A stretch of 64,000 nt of DNA from Tolypeutes matacus. Taxonomy: Eukaryota; Chordata; Mammalia; Cingulata; Chlamyphoridae. Shown one piece after another: positions 58,253-64,000 of the stretch. Within the stretch, counting starts at the first letter, position 1, and each line of letters opens with the position of its first letter. The stretch covers positions 3,673,930-3,737,929 of the forward strand of contig JAKSZT010054308.1 in NCBI GenBank assembly GCA_026826555.1. Direction: 5' to 3'. The notes beneath the pieces were generated by a model. That model ran no database searches. It was not told the origin of the DNA and saw only the letters and a program-made list of their open reading frames with translations. Position numbers and translations under genes: made by a program.

Positions 58253-58846
58253 CTGCCAGAACAAAAGGAGAGGAGAAGTGTCTGGCTAAGGCCAGACAAA
58301 GGCGTCCAGGACTGCCTCCCCCACCCCCTCCACCTGGATCAGGTTCCCAAGCTGCAGGTGCATGTGACGCCATTCCTGAGGGCGGACGCGCTGGGGAGCA
58401 GGGAGGGAGGGCGGGGTCTGAGCAGAGCAGACCTGAGGAACTTAGAGCCAGGGGAACAGAGCACCAGGTTACGTGGAGCAGTAGGCTGGGGCCCTGATGC
58501 CTCAGTTCTGTTTCTGGTGATGGAGAGGACAGAGGTTTCACACTGAGTTCTCAGCACTACACCTTGAGGACAAGGGTCATTGCAGGTAACTGTTCTCCAT
58601 CTCTGATGAGAACGTGGGTTGGAGATTCTCACTCTGTCCTATGTCTTCCTTCATTGGAAGGAGAGTCTCAGAAGGTCAAAGGCCTGAATTCAGATCTCTC
58701 ATTTAAATGAAGGCATGTTGGGGCTCCAAGGGGGTGTGGTTAGACATATTCCAAGACATCGGGACCCAAACAGCTGGCTCTGAGAAGTGGTGGTGAGCTG
58801 GGCAGGGGAAAGGGCCACCACTGCTTTGCACCCCACCTTTACTCAC

Positions 58847-58958
58847 CAGCTGGATCTGAGCAGCTCAAGAAGTCACTGATGCCACTCATGGATACAGATT
58901 TGGAAAGGATGCCTGTAGCCAAGTGGTCTGAAGGGCCACGAGATGGATGGCAGGAACC
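58847..58958 (-). CDS. ARHGEF2: ARHGEF2 alternative upstream coding exon (first of chain seen here)
   Basis: An open frame runs through the whole exon and includes an in-frame ATG at 58889 giving MSGISDFLSCSDPA(G). Without use of that ATG, the frame stays open to the acceptor (ggccag, or ctag six bases earlier, to 58964), so further coding exons may lie upstream, outside the window. The donor is gtgagtaa. Joined to the next two exons it gives 64 codons in place of the 21 of exon 1. Confidence 0.7.
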
Positions 58959-59019
58959 CTGGCCCTAGAAACATGACAAGAGTCCTCACCTAAAGATCAG
59001 GTTTCATCCATCTTCTCCC

Positions 59020-60540
59020 ATGCTCTCTGCTTTCTCACAGATTGGCCCTTCTTCAAATCAAGGCCTCCCGCCACTCTTCACTACCCATATCTGTGATATT
59101 CCACTTGAAATAATTGGGAAGTTATTTCTGCTATTTAGCATTTATCACTGCTGCAATTCAAGCCTAGGCTTTCTTAATATAGAAAATATCTTGGACAATA
59201 AAAAGATTTGTGCCGAATGGTTTCCAGAGGGGACAAACTCAGCCTATAGGGGCCAGGCAGGTAATGATAAAAACTGAAGCAATAGAGAGTAGAAATAGTC
59301 ATAGCCCACTCACCCAACCATTAGAGAAGGACTTTTTTCTCAAACCTACATGGAGCATTACAAAAACTGGCCACCTGTTGGGCCATAAGGCAAATCTTAA
59401 CACATTTCAAAGAACCAGTATCATAGAGATCATAGAAAACAACCCAGAAATCCACCTTCAGCAAACTGGTTAAAGAATCTATGATATATTTATTTATACA
59501 TTGAAATACTATTCAGCAATAAAAATTTACAAACCACAGCTCACTCAACAACATGAAAGAATCAAGACACAAAAGATTTAAATTATGTATGATTACATTC
59601 ATATAAAGTTTAAAATAGGCAAAACTAATTGATATTATTTATTAGAGATGCATACATAAGTGGTAAATCTATAAAGAAAATCAATCTCAAAAGTCAGGAA
59701 AGTGGTCATCTCTGCCAGCAGAGAGAGGGAAGGGGAGGGAGCTTCTGGATTTTGGTGATATATTTTTTATTAGAGAAGTTGCAGGTTTACAGAAAAATCA
59801 TGCAGAAAATAGAGTTCCCATATACCCCCCATTATACTACTTTGCATTAGCATGGTACACTTGTTACAACTGATGGAAGAATATTATAATTGTACATTAA
59901 TGCAAACCATGGACTATAGTTAATAGTACTCTTTTTTTTCACCTACAGTGGTTACCTGTGTAATTTCTAATTATTCATTAAACTGTACTTTTGAGTTTTA
60001 TACACTTTTCTATATATATATATGTTCTATTTCAAAAATTTTTTAAGTTTTAAAAAATATGTATATATTTAGAATTTTAAGTCACCCTTTTAATAAATTA
60101 TTGATCAAAGAAGAAATGATAATGGAGATGTAAAGATATTTTTAAACTTAAAAAAAGTGAAAATATACAACAAAACTTGTGGTAGACAGCCAAAGTGGTA
60201 TTTCAAGGGCAATTTATAGCCTTAAAATGCCTTTATTGAAAAATCTTTGAAGCTGAAAATTAATGAGCTATGCCAACTTAAAAAGTTAAAAAAAAAAAAA
60301 AAAAAGAACAAACCCAAAGAAAACAGAAGGAAGGCTATAATCAAGATAAAAGCAAAAATCAATGATGTAGTAAAGGATAAAACAGAGAGGATCAAAAAGT
60401 CCAAGAATTGTTTGTTTTTTTGAATGGGCAAATAAAACAGACAAATTTCTTTTTTTTTTTTTTTTTAGACAAATTTCTGATAAGAGAAATAAAGAGAAAA
60501 GAGAGAATGCACAAACAAACAAAATTAGAATGAAAAAATG
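59020..60540 (+). mobile_element. LINE-1 fragments (ORF2 and 3' parts)
   Basis: An ORF2-like piece at 59270-59470 (frame reading TGHLLGHKANLNTFQRTSII), L1 tail-like 59480-59680, a related 3' UTR piece at 59760-59950, and another ORF2 piece at 60060-60520. The order is scrambled, so several insertions or rearrangements. Confidence 0.65.
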
Positions 60541-60546
60541 GGCCTA

Positions 60547-60634
60547 GGGGGACGGATGTGGCTGAAATTGTTGGGCATCCATCTCCCATATGGAGGGACC
60601 CAGGTTCGATCCCTGGGACCTCCCGGTCAAAAAG
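60547..60634 (+). mobile_element. Short DAS-type SINE head
   Basis: gacggatgtggctgaaattg...ccctgggacctcccggtcaa; the A-rich end is short. Confidence 0.8.
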
Positions 60635-60805
60635 GTCTAATACAGAAAGAAGTAATTTAAAAAATAAGTGAATACTACCTGCAACTTCATGCCAAAAATT
60701 TTGAAAATGCAAACAAAATAGACAAATGCTTTCAAAAGAAAAAAAAAAAAAAAAAAAAAAAATTTATGTATATAACTTACCAAAACTGAATCAAGAAGAA
60801 ATAGA

Positions 60806-60992
60806 GGGAAGCGGCTGTGGCTCAATCAGTGGGGCTCCCGTTTACCATATGGGAGGCCCCGGGTTCGGTTCCCAGGGCCTCCTGGTGAAGGCAAGCCCTC
60901 CCGCACGGCGTGGTTAGCTGACCCAGCGAGCACGAGCAGCAAGGGGGGGATAAATGAATAAATAAAATAAAATCTTTAAAAAAAAAAAAAAG
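60806..60992 (+). mobile_element. Young DAS SINE
   Basis: Complete unit with (ATAA)n and poly(A). Duplication aagaagaaataga at about 60793-60805 and 60993-61005. Confidence 0.93.
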
Positions 60993-61765
60993 AAGAAGAA
61001 ATAGAAAGTCTGAATGGTCCTATTAAAGAAATTGAATCAGTAGTTAATTTTCCTATATAAATAAAAACAAAACACTAGGCTAAAACAGTTTTAATAGTCA
61101 AGAGACAGATCTTTCAAGGAACAGATCACTGAAATCTTATACAAACTCTTCCAAAAAAAAATAGAAAAAGAATAGTCTCCAACTCTCAGTACAGGGCAAG
61201 AACAACCTTGATTCTAAAATTACATAAGGATAGTACAATAAAGGAAAATTATGGGCCAGTCTTTCTTACGAACCTCAGTACAAAAACCCCAAACAAAATA
61301 TTAGCAATATTAGTAGATTTTAACTGGCCACAAATTATTTGCAGTTCCTCCCATTAAGAAGGAGTCTATTTCTTCTGTTTAAATTTAGGTTGATCTATTT
61401 CCCTTTTCCTGACTTTGATGAATAGAATGCAGTGTCATTATGTGATTTCTTAGTCTTAGGCCTTAAGAAGCCTTGAAGTTTCCACACTTGCCCTCTTGGA
61501 TTCTATTGCTGTGTGAACAAGCCAAAGCCATGTGGATGAGAAACAAGGTATCCCAACTGCCACACTAACCACTAAAAAATTGATAAATTGGACTTCATCT
61601 AAATAAAAACTCATGCTCATTAAAAAGACACTATTAAGAAAGTGAAAGTGTATGACAGTAAAAAAAGTCACAGGCTAGGAGAAAATATTCACAATACATA
61701 TATCTGGCAAAGGACTCATCCAGAATATATAAAGAACTCTTACGAATCAATAAGAAAAAGACAGG

Positions 61766-61851
61766 GGAGTGGGTATAGCTAGTGGTTGAGTGCCTGCTTC
61801 CCATGTACGAGGTTCTGGGTTCAATGCCTGGTACCACCTTAAAAAAAAAAA
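61766..61851 (+). mobile_element. Short tRNA-derived SINE
   Basis: gagtgggtatagctagtggt head, ggttcaatgcctggtaccac, A11 tail. Same subtype as 47598. Confidence 0.8.
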
Positions 61852-61884
61852 GAGACAAGCTGATTTTTAAAAACTGGACAAAAG

Positions 61885-61985
61885 GGAAACGGATGTAGCT
61901 CAAGAGGTTCGGCGTCCATCTACCATATGGAGAGACCGGGGTTCGATCCCCGGTACCTCCCAGTAAAAAAAAAAAAAAAAAAAAA
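61885..61985 (+). mobile_element. Short DAS-type SINE with duplication
   Basis: gaaacggatgtagctcaaga head and a long A tail. Perfect duplication aaaactggacaaaag at 61870-61884 and 61986-62000. Confidence 0.9.
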
Positions 61986-62350
61986 AAAACTGGACAAAAG
62001 ACTTGAATAAGCACTTCACAAAAGAAGATGTTCAGATTGTTAATAAACTTACGAAAAGGTGCTCAACATCATTTTTCAACAGGAAAATAAAAATAAAACC
62101 AGAATGAAATACCCTACCAGAATAGCTAAAATTAAAAATTGACCCAAAAAAACCATAATATTCCTAAGAATAAATCTAACAAATATCCATAAGACCTGTA
62201 TGGGGAAAATGGAGAGGTATACAATTGTCTTTGACAGGAAGACTCAATACTGTAAAGATGTCAACTTTCCCTAAATTAGTTTAGATTCAATATGAAAAAC
62301 GCTCAATTTCATTTGTAATAAGATAATTCAAATTAAGAACACAGGGAGAT

Positions 62351-63060
62351 TTGTAACTACTTAGTTCGATTGGCAAAAATTAAGTCGAATGACACCAAAT
62401 GTTGAAGAGGATGTGTATCAAAGGGAACTCAGATACTGCTGATGGGAGTGGAAAATCATATGGCATTATCTTGTAAAACTGAACATCTAATAACTCTATG
62501 GCCTAGCAATTTCACTCTAAAGTATCCACTCTACAGAAATTCTTGCAGATGTGTGCACAAGCTGGTGGTTACCTCTGGAGGGGTGGCAAGGGAATAGGAG
62601 AAGGTAAGAATATATAAGTAAAGACAGATGCAGTGGTGATATTCTGGTTCTTGAGATGGGTGGGTGATTGAACATTTAAAAATATTAAAAAGACCAAGGG
62701 AAAAATACCACAGGGAATATTAGCAATGCTGGCAAATTGGAGAGCACAGGTCCCATTTAAGGACATCTGAATTTTTAAAAGTATAAGCACAGTTCTGGCC
62801 AAACAAAACACATTTTGGAGCTAGATTTGGCTCCTGGACTGCCAGCCTGCAACGCTGAGTATAATCCAATGAATCTCAGACTTTAGATCTGCAGTAAACA
62901 AAACTTGTAGGAAAGCAAAGCAAAACAAAACAAACAGCAATAACAACAACAACAAAAAACAAGCGTTTAAGAAAAAGAAAACTACAGGAGCGCTTGAAGA
63001 AAACATATAATACCAAAAAAAGTGAAAGAGAAGGAAAGAAGTACAGGCAGGGGAGGGAGA
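62351..63060. other. AT-rich, probable further L1 and hAT remnants, no gene
   Basis: 'ggctcctggactgccagcct' near 62830 resembles an old hAT end. CAA-rich low complexity lies at 62935-62960. Confidence 0.4.
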
Positions 63061-63270
63061 AGAGGAAAAGACAGTTATTTATTGAGCTCATCTTCATCCT
63101 GTGTGCCAGCCTCTGTGCTGGGCACTTTAACACCTTTTTCATCTGATAATCACAACTTTAAAAGATAGTTTTTATTGTTCTGATTTTCAGAAAGAGGAAT
63201 TTACCAGTTGGTAAATGAAGGATCTAGGAATCAGTTTAACCCCAAAATCCCTAGTCTTTTCAATATGCTT
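63061..63270. repeat. MIR
   Basis: MIR order: 'ttattgagctcatcttcatc', 'gtgctgggcactttaacacc', 'tgatttTCagaaagaggaat'. Confidence 0.6.
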
Positions 63271-64000
63271 CATTGAAATGGGGTAGTGGAAAGCATTTGG
63301 CGATGATGGGATGGATGGGTGCTTGCTGCTTCCCTGACAGGCTGTACACAGCCCCATTAGCTCAGCCCCTCTCTCACACCATGGCCAGTGAGGCCAAGGT
63401 TGGCACCCTTGGCCAGCTAGAAGATGAGCTGTGGGGCAGGCAACTTTTAGCCATCCAACTTTGGAGGCATCTCTGTGTAATGAGGAACTTTTAGGTAGCA
63501 GACCCAGTAGTGCCTCTAAAGCCCCTGTGAATCCTCAGTATCCTTAGACCCTCGTTTGAGATTTCCCTCCCACTCCCCACTCCCCACTCCCCACTGCCTC
63601 TCCAACCCCAGTTATGTTCCTTAAGCCAGAAGCCTGGGCAATCTCTCTCTTTTCTCATTTGCTAGTCCTATGATTATCTTGTTAGACAAGTCTTGTCTTT
63701 CAGGGTACCAGATGCCTGGTTTCATCCCACAGATAGTAAGTTTAGCTCCCAATCTGAGATATGTGGGGTCCACAGAAAGAAGTGGTCGTCACGACTAGGG
63801 GAACAGGGGCCTTTTAATAGGGAGGAACAGATGTACCCACATTAGCACACAGACACACACAAGAAGGAACAGAGGGTCTCAGAGATTGCAGCAGGACGCC
63901 GAGTTGGGGACAGAGCATGCAGACCCGGGGAAGCAGGCAGAGGGGCATGGACCAGAGATTCAGATTCTTCAGATAGAGTCGCAGAGAAATGCCTGGGCAC
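63271..64000. other. Right edge: unassigned sequence
   Basis: Includes a (CTCCCCAC)n tandem at 63568-63595. No exon or gene seen. Confidence 0.4.

Larger units (their letters stand above)
28716..58964 (-). other. ARHGEF2: ARHGEF2 gene (GEF-H1), overall transcription unit
   Basis: ARHGEF2 encodes GEF-H1/Lfc, a Dbl-family exchange factor that loads GTP on RhoA. It is held inactive on microtubules and at tight junctions and is released when microtubules depolymerise. Assembling 22 coding exons on the - strand (52172 down to 30011) gives a continuous frame of 987 residues, or 985 with the alternative exon 7 acceptor; human is about 986. Every boundary is GT-AG and all phases agree. Domain order: C1 zinc finger (about 40-86), DH (about 237-434), PH (about 472-572), C-terminal coiled coils (about 590-620 and 795-870), and an acidic Ser/Pro tail. 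The RRRS motif at S887 corresponds to the human Ser886 14-3-3/kinase site, and PHSPRD near 960 to the Ser959 region. Additional 5' exons at 46.7 and 56.9-58.96 kb suggest several promoters. Upstream exons beyond the window are possible. Confidence 0.96.
61006..62350 (+). mobile_element. LINE-1 fragments with two SINE insertions
   Basis: Sense ORF2 pieces (gggccagtctttcttacgaa at 61254, gcttcacaaaagaagatg-like at about 62010, caacatcatttttcaacagg at about 62065) interrupted at 61766-61851 and 61885-61985. Confidence 0.7.

Noticed and set aside
61316..61600. Possible host exon among L1 pieces
   Set aside because: No splice sites in phase with an open frame; the sequence is AT-rich and probably old repeat.
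63271..64000. Possible LTR or internal retroviral piece at the right edge
   Set aside because: No defined ends, primer-binding site or coding motif visible before the window stops.

Overview
The window is nuclear DNA of a xenarthran mammal, most likely an armadillo (Dasypus). About two dozen copies of the tRNA-derived DAS-type SINE of armadillos are present: tRNA-like head, A-rich tail, many with perfect target-site duplications. They sit among truncated LINE-1 pieces, MIRs and one hAT-like DNA transposon. A run of exactly 100 N inside one SINE shows this is an assembled contig. There are no bacterial genes, CRISPR arrays or operons.

Layout. 1-24.2 kb is intergenic and repeat-rich: nested LINE-1 fragments, mostly antisense, with SINEs inserted, and no supported host gene. 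At 24.62-25.74 kb on the + strand is the intact single-exon gene RXFP4, a relaxin-family GPCR (INSL5 receptor). After about 2.7 kb of spacer, ARHGEF2 (GEF-H1), a microtubule-regulated RhoA guanine-nucleotide exchange factor, runs on the - strand. Its 3' UTR starts near 28.72 kb and its stop codon is at 30.01 kb. Twenty-two coding exons reach the canonical first coding exon at 52.17 kb, inside a CpG-rich promoter region. All splice phases fit and give 985 or 987 residues, depending on a tandem acceptor. The tail-to-tail RXFP4/ARHGEF2 order matches human 1q22 as I remember it. 59-63.3 kb is again LINE-1/SINE-rich, and the last 0.7 kb is unassigned.

Most interesting points. (1) ARHGEF2 appears to have two further N-termini besides the standard one. 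One is a 22-codon Cys-rich first exon at 46.67-46.74 kb. The other is a chain of three exons at 58.96-56.90 kb encoding at least 64 residues. Both join exon 2 in the same phase as the standard exon 1. (2) A diverged inverted repeat, with arms of about 340 bp at 55.15-55.50 and 55.86-56.20 kb, lies in the intron between these alternative exons. It keeps an E-box palindrome and a parallel open frame in both arms. (3) RXFP4 has an out-of-frame upstream ORF that overlaps its start codon. (4) Two LINE-1 3' ends meet head-to-head at 9.7-10.1 kb. (5) An unidentified open frame with an LTR-like tail lies at 7.8-8.55 kb. Gene identities rest on recalled family sequences; no database search was possible.
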